The notes below the pieces were generated by a model. The model saw only the letters and a list, made by a program, of their open reading frames with translations. It was not told the origin of the DNA and made no database searches. A stretch of 64,000 bases of DNA, from assembly GCF_042100115.1 (NCBI RefSeq), contig NC_091279.1, positions 1,984,001-2,048,000 on the forward strand, read 5' to 3'. The translations under genes and the position numbers were made by a program. This stretch comes from Alternaria dauci (Eukaryota; Ascomycota; Dothideomycetes; Pleosporales; Pleosporaceae). Positions 32,327 to 44,594 of the stretch are shown piece after piece (position 1 is the stretch's first letter; the number at the start of each line of letters is the position of its first letter).

Positions 32327-35300
32327 CTAGTCCAAGACATCGCTAAACTGTTCTCCCTCATCCGTGTCAGGCAAGTCGTCATCGTCGTCGCTCTGCGCCC
32401 GTGGCATCCAGGCAGGGCTAGAGAATTCGGGCGCAGCTGGTGAAGCAACCGTGCAAGGCGGAGTTGTTGCTGTTGCTGGCGGCGGATGGCTCAAACGCGT
32501 AGGCGCATTATCAACACTGGCACTAGCAAGGTTCGATAAAGAGACACTGCCCCGGTGATGGCTCCTGATGTCACTAGAGGAGCCGAAAGAGTGTGCCGGC
32601 ATCGGGGGTGGTGCGAAGCGGGGACTGCTCATCTTAGGCGTCGCCAGCTGGAAGCTTGGCCAGCTAGGGAACGATCTCGATATCGCCTGCTGTTTGAGCC
32701 CAGCATTCGGTGTCATTGCCCGTGGGTCAAATGTGAACGAGCTGGTCTCCCTGATCTAGGGTGTTGGCAGATTGAACAGCGTCTGACCGCCTGCCTGCTT
32801 TGCTTTTCCATCGTCAACTCGCGTCTCTTCATTGCGGTCTTCGTCCTCTGGCTCATCTGCGTCAGTGTCCGATCCGTCTCCCTGCCGTCGAAGACTGTGA
32901 TGGAAGTTGAAGCCAAAGATGCCAGCAACCTGGGGTTCCTCCTCTTCGTCCATCGCTTTGAGCCAGACTTCTGCTTGCTTGTAGTCGTCCGCCAGGTTGA
33001 AATCGCCATTGGATGCGATCGTAAACGAGTCCTTTATAGCCGTCTGAGCTATGGGCGGACCAACAAGGATGTTGGTGTTTACCCCATTATCTCGCTGGAA
33101 GAAGGACTCATTTGGTACACGTGGAATGCCAGGTAGTGGTCCAGAGGACAAGGACTGCGACTGGCGTTCCACGTTGGCCATCATATGGTCTAGTTGACGG
33201 TCTACAAATGAGGCCGACAAATGTGGCGCTTGAACTGGCGGTACGCTGTCTGGGGTCCAGTCTTCAACCGATGGAAGAACATACAGACGCTTCGCAGCCG
33301 GCATAACTACACCTGACGATTGGTCGCCATCGTTGCGTTTCGCTGGTGGTTGGGCCTTAGCAAGAGCTTGCTTGCGATTCTTCAGCGTCTGTGCTAGGAC
33401 AGAGTGATCAACCGGCGGCAAAGAAGGTCGATGCAATCTCTCTGGTTGCGATGCTTTCTTCTTCAATGGACCCTTCGCTAGCAGTGTCGGTCGCTTATCC
33501 AAATCCGTCGCCTCGTCAATTTCTTTTCCAGTCTTGAACTTCAACCAGTGATCGGGGCGCCTGTACTCTTCTCTACCATCTAGCGTCTTGGGAAGCACCT
33601 TCATACTGCCAAAGTAAGTCGGCAGGAAACTCCCAGCCGTCTGTGGGGCCTTGGGGGCTAGCGGTGCGTGAAAGTTATATTGGCCACCGTCTCGAGTGAC
33701 TGATGCCCAAGGAAGAAGACCAGTGTGAGCAAGGACGACATGGTACAAGACCTGACTGAAGTCTGCTGGATCATGCAGCGGAAAGTGCGGCGTATGATCT
33801 GGAATATCCACTGTCAATCCAAGCTGGGTACTGGAGGCGGCTAACAAAGAGAGAGTAGCATACAACCCCTCTATATCAGACTCTCCGCGTACTTCGACAA
33901 AGTTGCTACATTCTATGGTTCCTTCATTGATACAGGCGATGAGTAGGTCCGGAACTGCCAGTCGATGTAACTGCGTCAGGTTGAACATCCGCGAGGGCTT
34001 GTGATACCACTCGTGATGGATCTCCTCCAGGTGTGTCGTCGGCTGGTCCATGGTTTTTTCGTCAGTCAATCTAGCGAATGTGGCCTGCATGAACTCAGGC
34101 ATAGTACCATATTCCACAAGAGTGTCTCGGAGCTTCTTGATCTCAGCGAATTTGATTACACCGTGCTGGGGTGAGATGCAGCGCCCACACTCCTGAACAA
34201 AAGCATGATACCACTTTGGGTAGGCCTCACAACAGCTCGCGATCCAGTCCAAGATACCACGCTCTTCGAATCCAGTACCGTCTTGCGTGAACGACACTGT
34301 TCGCTTGACTGGAAAGGTCTGCCAAGGCTCTTCCACGTCGCCAACAATCTCTCGTATCTTTGTGCATACATCCTGGGGCGTTAATTCCCATCGGTTATGG
34401 TAGAGGATCGATGCCAAGCTATGCAGGTATGAGTGCCCAAGAGTCAGCAGCATGTGTTGCTCTTCGCCAATCTTTGGAGACGGATGCATACGCGCCCAGT
34501 CAAGCTCCATCTCCTTGATCGCATCCGAGTGGCAAGGTCCGACCTCACGACGAGTCGCGTTGTGGATCTGGTCGTTCCGGGCCCTGTGCCAAAAATGTTC
34601 TTTCATGCTTAGCAAGCGGAGCATCTTTTCTCCCTCCTCCGACTCGCGCGACTCGCCTCTAGGTCCAAAGAAGTCTGCGGCTACGCGCTCCATGATCTTG
34701 AACTCCCTACTCGCAGCTTCAGTCTTGGTCATCATTAGCTCCTCGCTGTAGGCATCTTTGGTAGCTGTCTTGCGTAATTGCCAGATATTGCAGCAGCTTT
34801 CGGCGACTTCCATCGCAGCCCTGCCATCTTCAGTCATCCTCTTAAGAGGCTCAGGCGCGCCGCCAGGGAACGACGCTGACTTCGAATAATCGACTAGGAG
34901 CACGCTCTCAGGCTTGAAGTCAGCCAGACGAAGTAAAACACTCTCTTTGGTAACATTCCCATGTAGAATCTTGTGGGAATGTAAGAAGTTGAGTGCCGAC
35001 ATGAGCCGTCGCAGGAGCTTCGAGGCGATCGCGAAGCGCAGGCGCGGATGTTGTTCCTTGATGTCCTTTTCCAGGGCGGTGTATGTCCAAACCCCTCATG
35101 CGTTCCAGTGATCACAGCCGGAATGTGGTTCATCTCAACTGACTGTAAGTATCGTACGATAGATATGTCCACTTTGACCTTCGCGAACTTCAGGAACTCG
35201 GCGTCACGAAGCTCACGGCCGTTCTCGTCTTGACGGAAGAATTTCGCTGTTTCGATCTTGCCAGTGAAGCGCTCGAGGATCCGATATGTGTTGGTGGAGA

Positions 35301-35952
35301 TCTGTTCGGGACGCTGTAGATATCGATCCCGCGCCCAGGTCTCGGGGCGGTGAACGACGTCTTATAGTTCGGGGCGTAGCTCCAGAAGTCGATAGTCATG
35401 AATCGGATAAAGGTCGCGCACTGTCTTCAGCATGAAGATCTCGACCCGTAATCCATTGATCGAAATGCGGTTGACTAGGTTCTGTCGCAGATGGACGGCC
35501 TGTGGCAACTGGCTCGGTAGTTTTCGTGTACGGGGGGTGCTGAGTTGGATGGGCGCATCGTTCACCTCCGCGATGGTCTCAGTAGCGGACTCCAAACGCC
35601 AGCTATCGCTTTCCCATACAGGTGCGAGGTTGAACTGATGAATTCCGACCCTACTACCGGGGAAATACACATCGCGCGGCGACGGCGACACGCTCTTATT
35701 GTCAGCACGACCCATCGTGTAGCAGTGTCGTCCCTGAATGACACCGAGGAAAATATGGCAGCCATCCAAGGACCATTCGCCATCGGCCAGCTGATTTCTA
35801 ATACGTGACTTCCTGCAAGCCGTGCTGCAATTCGCATGGTAAGCCCTGGGATCATGGACAGTAACGATTCCAACAACGTCGCTAGCAGAGAGTCCATCAG
35901 GGATAGACGCATGTCCAGCTTCGACGGGCTCCTCTTCTGGGAGATCTGACAT
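32327..35952 (-). pseudogene. FHA domain-pseudokinase protein, disrupted by two stops and one frameshift
   Basis: Reading from the Met at 35952, the frame encodes an FHA-like phosphopeptide-binding region (about residues 25-135), then a kinase-like fold. TAA interrupts at 35364-35362, yet the same frame continues on both sides with conserved-looking sequence (YRLLELRPEL before, DVVHRPETWARDRYLQRPEQ after). At 35089-35091 a run of three T residues needs one more base to join THEGF to YTALEKDIKEQHPRLRF. The next 748 codons contain the kinase C-lobe; the catalytic loop reads HGNVTKESVLL (HGN instead of HRD) and the DFG position reads DYS, so it was a pseudokinase even before decay. TAG at 32758-32756 is followed in frame by ETSSFTFDPRAMTPNAG and a Pro/Ser-rich acidic tail ending at 32327. 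Full length would be about 1,208 codons. Both stops could come from CAA or CAG by C-to-T change in a CpA context. No acceptable intron removes them. Confidence 0.75.
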
Positions 35953-36301
35953 TATCGCCGTCGGTGTATATGGGTAGGAAGAGTGCCTGAGTCGTTGTTG
36001 GTAGTATAGCTCGTTTGGGGCGGTGGTCGCGGTGCGGAGTTGGAATGGCGCAAGAGTTGAGTCTTGGGGATGGTTGTGTGCTCGTTAATTATTGGGCAAA
36101 GTTGGCCGGCCCTATTATACCGTCGTGAAAGTCTGACTATTCGCAGGCAAGTGTGTAGCAGGCGTTTTCGAATTTGCCCTTCTGCACGTGCGCCCGCGAC
36201 AGAATCTCCAACCCACAGATTAGGGCTGAGGCATTCACATGTGACCACGACAGCCCGCAAGCCATGAGAAGATATTCGAAAGCCCCATTTGTTGGTGTAA
36301 T
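35953..36301. other. Short spacer between the two disrupted genes
   Basis: 349 bp that would hold the promoter of the FHA-pseudokinase gene and the 3' flank of the RhoGEF gene. I see no other feature. Confidence 0.5.
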
Positions 36302-38594
36302 TCACCCGCGAGACTTTGTCCGAGCTGTCGTGAAATGATCGGTCCATGTTTTCCTGTCTTGAATGTTGTACAGACCTAACAAATCTGGCTTACCCTCTCG
36401 AGCTTTGTTTGTGAGTGTGACAATATATCTGATAACCAGTTAACTCATTATGACGTCTTGTTCATACACCAGACTTACAGGATTGAACCTCTTGCTATTT
36501 GGTCAAGCATAGTAGCCTTTTGGAACTGGTGTGCGTCTGCTGGAAGGAAGAATCCGATGTCGGCAAGCGCAACAGGTGGGTCTGTTACCAGCACCTCATC
36601 TCCTCTGCTCTTCTTTACTCTTCCCCAAAGAAAGTAGTTATCCAGAAGCACGGCATGCACTGGGAATCCAAGGTCCCTGACTCTTGAACTTCATCGCCAT
36701 GCCACCTTGATGCACGACGCGCCGAGTGGGTTCGTGTAGATGTAATTGCGCAAGCGTATCGGTATCTTCTCGAATACGCTTCTCCAAGTTCTGCACGTCT
36801 TCGCGGGCTTGCGCCTCCTCTAACAAAGCCAACGTCAATGTCTTGAGCCAAGTGACGGCCTGTAGAGCGCGTCTCAAGCGTGCAACCTCGCTACTCGCCG
36901 CCGGATCGCGGAGCGTTTCAGCAATGTTTATGAGACTTTCCAGGCTATCGATATAAGTCTGCAGCTGTAGACTAGGAAGCTCCAGATAGTGCTGCCAGCT
37001 CTTACCAAAATAAGCAAGACTGAGACCCAGAGTGTTGACGAAGGGTGAGAACTTCGGGTCCATGTTTTGAGTTGTACGAAGTGAAGAGGAAGCATGCGGC
37101 ATCGTGCGGCAATACTCTCGATATAGTCGTTGGCTTTCGTCAACCCAGACTTCGAAGATATGCGGATTACAGAGGGCGCTGCCATTGCCAGCAAGTTCTT
37201 GATCCATAGTGTGCAACAAGCACTGCTGATGCAACGAGGCAAGTTGCTCGCCAACAAGAATCGCATTTAGATGCTTCTCGATGATTGGCCATTGCTTTAT
37301 GATGTTGTCGTAGAACATACGTTTGAGTTTTATCATGCGGTCGACAAACTTTCTCTCTGCGTCTACAAGTGACCTCCATATGCTGTTCATTTCGATGTTG
37401 TGCAGGAGTAACGATGTCCCTTGTGCGTGAGGTTCATGTGCATCAAACTCGATATTACTCAAAGCATGGTGGGAAGATCTGGGCACAAGTGACAGCGGCT
37501 TCCGCGAAATTTGTTGCCCTGTCGAATTTCTCAGAACCCGTGTGGTCTGGAGTCAGGGGATCAGTAGGTTGACTCGGTAGTGGAGAAGCGTTCTTAGAAC
37601 TTGTATGGTTCGGGGTCAAACAAAGCGCTGTGGATGAGGTTTGAGGCATGAAGGAAAGTATGTCGCGCTCGAGGGTGTCAAACAAGTCTGCATGATCATC
37701 TTTTGTTGCGACTTGAGATGTCAGCTCTTGTTCTGCTTCAGGCTGTAAGACACTAGTAATAGTCTTCTCTTCCTCTGCCGACGGAGGGTGAAGGTCGATA
37801 GCATTAACGATCTTGTTTTTGTCGTCGGCTTCGGAGATGCTTCCCAGAGCGGTCGAGTAGTCTTCAAGAATATCAGTATGTGAACTCTCGGGTGCAATCG
37901 CTCCGTTGTTTGGAGAAGATAGCGCCATTGCCATAGCCCTACGATAAGCCTTCGAATTTACGACCTCGTCATCGAAGGCAAACTCTGTAGCCTTGGCGAT
38001 AGAATCCGTATCGACCCCTTCATCGCCCAAGCTTCTTCGGCCGAACAGCGACTCAGGTACCTTCAACCGAGGGTGCGACTGGCGCAGAGTCCTCGACCGT
38101 TTTACGACCTGATCGAGTGTAACACTGTTGTCTTCGACCAGCTTCTTGATGTCGGCAATCGACTCCATTTGCAATCCCTGTATAAGAAGACTGAGCGCCG
38201 ATTGCTGGCCACGGATCTGCGTGAGCAGTTCTCTGAACGTGTCTTCCTTCCACGGGAACCTCGCTCGGTCCTTGAACTTGAGATCGTCGTTTTCCGCCTT
38301 TACGCGCAGCTCTCTTACTTCCTCCTCGAGACATCCGTATACGACTCGACACCCCGTGAGTGCGCGATCGAACGTCTCGAGCAGTTGGGGTTTCTCTCGT
38401 AGTGCGTCATGCTGCAGGAGGTTTTGGACTTGGGACAAAGACGCTGCAATGACCATGGACTCGGGGTATATGGCGGTAATAAGGGCCGAGGCATCTTTGT
38501 ACTTTGCGCGCAGGTCGTACAGTTCTTTCGCAGACTGTATGCTTTGCGGTAGAGCGACTATAGTGCCCGTGCACCAGATGAACCACGTCGCCAG
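36302..38594 (-). pseudogene. RhoGEF (DH-PH) protein with fungal N-terminal domain, 5'-truncated and frameshifted
   Basis: The frame opens at 38594 without a start codon, directly next to the AT-rich block, and begins inside a conserved helical fungal N-terminal domain (IVALPQSIQSAKELYDLRAK). It runs to 37455. Somewhere between about 37560 and 37486 the reading must move by one base to enter the next frame (RKPLSLVPRSSHHALSNIEF), which carries the DH domain (NSIWRSLVDAERKFVDRMIK to TYIDSLESLINIAE). At 36661 another single-base shift separates MKFKSQGPWIP from the PH segment VHAVLLDNYFLWGRVKKSRG. A normal 50-nt intron (36478-36429, GTAAGT...TATCAG) then leads to the last exon 36428-36302, YIVTLTNKAREGKPDLLGLY, ending at TGA. 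RhoGEFs activate Rho GTPases in polarity and wall-integrity signalling; this copy cannot encode a full protein as read. Confidence 0.75.
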
Positions 38595-38924
38595 TTAAAC
38601 TACCCTAATAACCTAATATAGTTAATAATATTAAATTATATAGCTACTATAAATTATAATAAAATTACGTAAAGTTAGGATTATATTATATATAAGTTTA
38701 TAAAGGTTTTAGCTTATTTAGATAATTTTTTAGAAGGTATTATTAGTTATTACTATTAATTATATAGTAGAGTAGTTTATATAACCCTTATAGCTCTTAT
38801 TATACTTAGAATAATACTACTATACTTTTAGTACTTTATAGCTAGCTTATAAGAGTTTAAAGCTTTATACTTACTTAATTAAAGTAATTATACCCCCCCT
38901 AGGCCTTACGGATAGGGCCTATAG

Positions 38925-39083
38925 TATTATTTTTCTATTTTCTATAAGTAGGGGGGTATTATTAAAATAAAACTTTAAAAAAGTAAAAAGTAGCTATCCC
39001 TCTACTTATTAGTTATAAAAGTTAATTAAAAAAAAAGATAAAGTAATAACGTAATTTAAACGCTAGACTAATTAGTGTTTTAT
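38925..39083 (+). repeat. Short interspersed repeat, copy 1 (partial, forward)
   Basis: Begins with TTTCTATAAGTAGGGGGGTA and matches the other copies as far as ACGCTAGACTAATTAG, then diverges. It is the copy closest to the block edge, only about 330 bp from the truncated RhoGEF gene. Confidence 0.8.
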
Positions 39084-40924
39084 TATAATAGGCTAAAGCC
39101 TAATTAGCTTATTCCTTAATAATATTCTAGTTATATACGCCTTATGTATAGTTTATTATTAATATATCTAAATAATACTTAAACTAAACCCCTAAACCTT
39201 AGACTAAAAGATAATTTAAGTTACTATAAATTAACCTTTAAGATAAAATAGCTTATAGTTCTCTTCTTTATTAAATATAATAATAGTATACCTATATAAT
39301 AGCTCCCTAAGCGTAGCCCCTTATATTTTATATTTAATCCTAATTAGTAGAGCCTTAATTTAAGACTCTATTAATACAATACATGTTAAGCTCCTTAACC
39401 ACCTCTTTATTACGTGTAAGTAGGTTAACCCTTTATATAGGATTAGTATTACTCTATTACCTAAAAGGCTTTTAGATAATAACTAGGTATAAGCTATTAT
39501 AAGATTACTAGCCTAGGACTATAACTTTATAGGACGCTTAGTTAATACGTAACTAGCCTTATATAATACTAGTACTAAATATATATTAGGTAGCTAGTAG
39601 ACTCTAGTCTATAAGTAAGATACTATCTAGAGAAAAGCCTTATATAATACCTTAGTAGTACTAAGGTATAGGTCCTACTACTTATAAAACCCTTTATAAG
39701 AATATATATAATTACGAAGTAAGCTTATAAGTAAAGTAATATATATATAGTTTAAAAATTAAAACTATAAATAAGGGTCCTTTATTTTATCTAGTATATA
39801 TTTCCCTTTTTAGCGTCCTAATATTCTACTAAAAATTTATCTTTTTTTAGCCTATACACTAGGCTAATACTAACTAATACCTACCTATCCCCTTTCTAGC
39901 CTAGTTACTATATTACTTTCTTACTCTAAACTATAACTATTTATATACCTATTTTACTTATTATACCTCTTATAATACTACTACCTAAGTACTATAAGTA
40001 TAGTAAAGTACTAAGTACTATAATAAATACGTTTTAATTTAAGAAATAGAAGTAAAACTATACTACTTACCTTCTACTTATATATATATACTAATATAAT
40101 AATATATATATAACTTTAAAGCGTTAGAGCCTTATAATATATACCTTAACCTCTACCTCTATTCTACTCCTACCCCTAATAGTAAATCTAAAAATTATAT
40201 TATATATACTTATCTACTTAAACCCTTTATTATTATTACTTTATACCTAAATACCTCTACTTATACCTCCTCTACTTTTATTTACTATAACTATATTTAT
40301 ATCTTATCCTAATTTAATACTATAGCTTAATAGTATATTTAGAAGTATAATATCTTTATTATTAGTTAACTCTATAGTAGCTAGTATAAGTAGTATAAGA
40401 TATATACCTATACTATCTATACTTATAAGGTTTATACCTAGTAATATAAGTTTATCTTATAATACTACTTTTATCTTTATATCTTAGCTAGATTTAGAAA
40501 TATAAGAGTATAATAATAAGAGTAGTATTAGTAAAGGTATTAGCTAAAGTATTAGTCTTACTAAATTTAAATTAGTAGAGCGCCTTATATATAATATACC
40601 TTAAATACTACTACTTATAAACTTAGAAAACTTAGTATTCTTAGAAACTAATACTCTAATAGACTCTAAGAAGATTTTAGTTACTAAGTTTTATTATAAG
40701 ATTATAAAGATTTATCTTAAGATATATAATACTTATAACTATACGTAGTTTAGGATAGATATTTTTAACTATAAATATTTAGCCTATTTAGAAAATTATA
40801 TAAACTACTCTAGTATAGATAGGTTTATACTACTTTTTAGTTAACTTAATAATATTAATCCTAGGCCTATACTACCTAAGTTACCTACTCTAACTTATAT
40901 TAAGAAGATACTTCTTATATATAT

Positions 40925-41167
40925 CTATTTCGATAGGTGTCTTTTTAGTTGCCTTTAGTAAATTTTTTCGACTTTAGTTTTCGCGCATAGACGTCGGAGC
41001 TTCACTACTCTAAAACACTAATCGGTCTAGCGTTCGAATCGCGTTATTACTTCATCTTTTTTTTTATTAACTTTTATAACTAATAAGCAGAGGGATAGCT
41101 ACTTTTTACTTTTTTAAAGTTCTATTTTAATAATACCCCCCCACTTACAGAAAACCAAAAATTATAG
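40925..41167 (-). repeat. Short interspersed repeat, copy 2 (reverse, nearly unmutated)
   Basis: In the opposite orientation to copies 1, 4 and 5. Unlike its relatives it keeps many CpG steps (for example TTCGCGCATAGACGTCGGAG and GCGTTCGAATCGCG), where the other copies have TA or CA/TG. On the plus strand it contains a B-box-like GTTCGAATC followed by a run of nine T residues, suggestive of a tRNA-derived SINE, but no convincing A-box or cloverleaf is visible. Confidence 0.85.
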
Positions 41168-41222
41168 TATTTATATATAGTATAATTTAATTATATATAG
41201 TATAATTTAATTATATATAGTA
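41168..41222. repeat. 20-bp AT minisatellite, about 2.5 units
   Basis: Units of ATAATTTAATTATATATAGT at the outer tip of the left inverted-repeat arm. Confidence 0.85.
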
Positions 41223-41390
41223 GGATACTTAAAGTAAGTTAGTATTAGTATAAAGGTTAGAAGTAGCTAGGTTTTTATATAACCCTTCTTAGTTATAGTA
41301 AATATACTATATCCTCCCCTTTATAATATATTATAATCGTATTACTAGCTAATACTAGCAATCCTTATTAGATCTCTACTAAGGTTTAAT

Positions 41391-41620
41391 AGGTATCTTT
41401 TTTAGTTACCTTTAGTAAATTCTCTTTAACTTTAGTTTTTGTATATAGATATTAGAGCTTTACTACTATAAAATACTAATTAGTCTAGCGTTTAAATTAT
41501 GTTATTACTTTATCTTTTTTATTAACTTTTATAACTAATAAGTAGAGGGATAGCTACTTTTTACTTTTCTAAAGTTTTATTTTAATAATACCCCCCTACT
41601 TATAGAAAATAAAAAATTAT
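41391..41620 (-). repeat. Short interspersed repeat, copy 3 (reverse)
   Basis: Same order of segments as copy 2, strongly AT-shifted. It forms the inner part of the left arm of the large inverted repeat. Confidence 0.85.
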
Positions 41621-44091
41621 AACCCCTAAATAAATCCTCTTTTAATAAACTAGTAAATAGGAGACTAAGCTTAGTAAAGGAATTAGTAAATAAAGATAAG
41701 ATTAGTAAATAACCTAGTAATAGAGTAAAGGACTAAGGTACTACTAAATATATAGACCTATTAGCTAAATATAAAGAAGGACTACCTTATAGTAGAGCCT
41801 AATACTAGGCTTAATACTAAGCCTAATACTTAACCTAATACCTTAGCTAGTACCTTATAAGAGAAGTAGTATATACTATATAATTTAGTTATTAATTACT
41901 TTTAGGTTACTCTTAATAGCTACTTACTAGTATAGTTATTAGTTTAGTTAGATAGGTAAGGGGGTACTAAGAAGATATACCTAATTAAGTATATCTCTTA
42001 TACTTTAGAGTACTTAGTATTATTAGCTAAGCTAAAGTCCTCTATTATATATTATACTCTTACTAGTATTACTACCTTCCTTATCTCTAAGTATACTATT
42101 AATATACTCTTCTAAATACCTATTATATCTATATATAAGTAGTTAGATCTACTTAATACTACTAAGTAATAGTATATCTAGGTAGTATTTAAATATATTT
42201 ACTACCTTATTATTAATAAGAAGTTAATAGTTAGTCTACCTATACTTAGCTTTATCTATAGTTATTATAGTTAGATTTAGTCTAGCTAGGTGTATATCCC
42301 CTTTACTAGTCTTAATATTATTCTTTTAGGTAATTACTACTAGCTCCTACCTATTAGATATTAGGCGCTATATAACTACTCCTTAAGGAAGGATCTTAAT
42401 AAAGTTTATAGCTAATACTTATATTATATATTTAAGAGGACTATTATCTTAGATACTATTATATATTAATAAGGTATAGCGTAAGCCTAGTTTTATAATA
42501 CTTTATAGTAACTTTAACTTAGCTATTCTACTTAGAATAATTAAGTATTATTTATAATATAATATAAGGTTAATCTCTTATATTCTAACTATCTCTTATT
42601 CTAAGATACTATTTACTTATATAGCTACTATATTAATATATCTTATATTAACTATAAAAGTATATATAATTATAGTAGTCTAGTATTAGTTATATTAACC
42701 TAATATAACTAAGCTATATAAGCTTCTATATCTATAGATAAAGCTAGTAATCTACTAAACTAACTCCTTTTATATATTAATATAAGAGTTATATTAATAA
42801 CTAATATCTAGACTAAATAAGAACTAGTTAATAGTACTACTAGTATTATTAATAATATTCTATAAGATACTAGTGTAGCTAATCTATAAGAGAAGATACC
42901 TAAGGCTATTCTTATTACTCTACTAGAATATACTAGTCTAAGCCTTTATATATATACTAATAGTTAAGCTATTATACCTATCTTTCCTATTTTATATAAG
43001 TTTTATTAGAATAAGATATCTTATTCTTAGCTGTAATTTCTATTATTACTTACTTAGGCTATTACTATTTATAAGTCTTAAGGTATAAGTCTTAGCTAGG
43101 TAATAGTATAGTATAAAAGAGACTTTATTTTAAGTTTACTATATATTACTATTTCTTAGATTAAAAGTTTAGAGGGTCTAGTATTTAAGGAGCCTATATC
43201 TTTTAATTATTTATATAGAAAGGAGGGTAAGGTAGTATAGTAGTAGAAGAAGAATAAAGAGTAGTAAGTTAAAGAAATTATTTCTTTATAAGAGATAAGC
43301 TTTTTTTAAGCTTATCCTCTATAGTAGGCTTAATACTAGCTATATTAATCCTTTATTATATCCCCTACGTTTACTAACTTATTATAGTAGTTCTAAATAC
43401 CTTATATTTAGTTTTCTCCCTCTCTATTAGAGTTATCCTTAGAGTTATCCTTAGATTCCTCTTAGAATTTATAGTCCCTAAAGTTAAGCTCTTCTTTAAC
43501 TACATTAATATCTAATTCCTCTAGAATCTTAGTTAATTTAACTTAATACTTAGCTAATACTCTACTTACTTAGCTTATCTATAATTTATTACTCTAGTAT
43601 AGTTATATTATTTATATTAATTACTTTTTCTTCCTCTTCTAAGTTCTAGTTAGTATTAAGGCTAGACTCTACTCTAGCTTATAAATTATCTATCTTTTAT
43701 TAGTAATTATTAGCCTATACCTTCTATATAAACTTACTAAGATTAGGCTTAGGCTTATCCTCTTTTAGTATATTATTATCCTTATTATCTATTACTTATA
43801 TATTAGTTTATAGGCTAATACTTAGCTAATACTACTATACCTAAGCTATATCCTAGCTTAAATTCTAGTCCTAGTTAATCTAACTTAAGCTAGTTATTTA
43901 TATTCTTAAGTAGCCCCCCTTTAAGCTCTCTTAATTCTAGTAGTATATATTTAACTTCCTTACTATTAATATACCTATATAGAAACTTCTTACTAGAGAA
44001 TACTTATTTATTAAATAGTAGAGGTAAGTAGTATAGGCTATACTAAGTAGTAAGGTAAAGGTAGCTATTTTCCTAGAAGTATCCTTATACT

Positions 44092-44323
44092 ATAATTTTT
44101 TATTTTCTATAACTAGGGGGGTATTATTAAAATAAAACTTTAAAAAAGTAAAAAGTAGCTATCCCTCTACTTATTAGTTATAAAAGTTAATAAAAAAAGA
44201 TAAAGTAATAACGTAATTTAAACGCTAGACTAATTAGTATTTTAGGGTAGTAAAGCTCTAATATCTATATATAAAAACTAAAGTTAAAAAAATTTACTAA
44301 AGGTAACTAAAAAAGATACTTAT
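44092..44323 (+). repeat. Short interspersed repeat, copy 4 (forward)
   Basis: Forward copy forming the inner part of the right arm of the large inverted repeat; nearly identical to copy 5. Confidence 0.85.
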
Positions 44324-44504
44324 TAGAAACCTTAGTAGGCCTAATAGGGATTACTAGTATTAGCTAGTAATATAATTATAATATATTATAAAGAGAGGAG
44401 GATATAGTATCTTTACTATAATTAAGCTTACCTAGAATTTTATATATTTCTATAAAAGCCTAGCTACTTCTAACCTTTATACTAACACTAACTTTAAGTA
44501 TCCT

Positions 44505-44594
44505 ACTATATATAATTAAATTATACTATATATAATTAAATTATACTATATATAATTAAATTATACTATATATAATTAAATTATACTATATATA
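44505..44594. repeat. 20-bp AT minisatellite, about 4.5 units
   Basis: Units of ACTATATATAATTAAATTAT in perfect tandem at the outer tip of the right inverted-repeat arm; the same unit as on the left in reverse complement, with more copies. It is missing from the 62.6 kb copy. Confidence 0.9.

Larger units (their letters stand above)
41168..41620 (-). repeat. Left arm of a large inverted repeat
   Basis: The reverse complement of this roughly 450-bp segment matches 44092-44598 along its length, including the minisatellite at the tip and the short repeat at the inner end. Together the arms flank about 2.5 kb (41621-44091) whose content I cannot identify. Confidence 0.85.

Noticed and set aside
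32756..32830. Intron removing the in-frame TAG of the FHA-pseudokinase gene
   Set aside because: CCCTAG could be an acceptor, but the available donors (GTCAGA, GTTGAC) are poor and the nearest gives an intron of only about 32 nt.
1..38600. Secondary-metabolite gene cluster around the P450 and transporter
   Set aside because: No synthase, tailoring set or pathway regulator lies nearby; the neighbours are housekeeping genes.
40980..41060. tRNA gene suggested by GTTCGAATC
   Set aside because: Only a B-box-like motif is present; acceptor, D and anticodon stems do not pair, so it is at most tRNA-derived.
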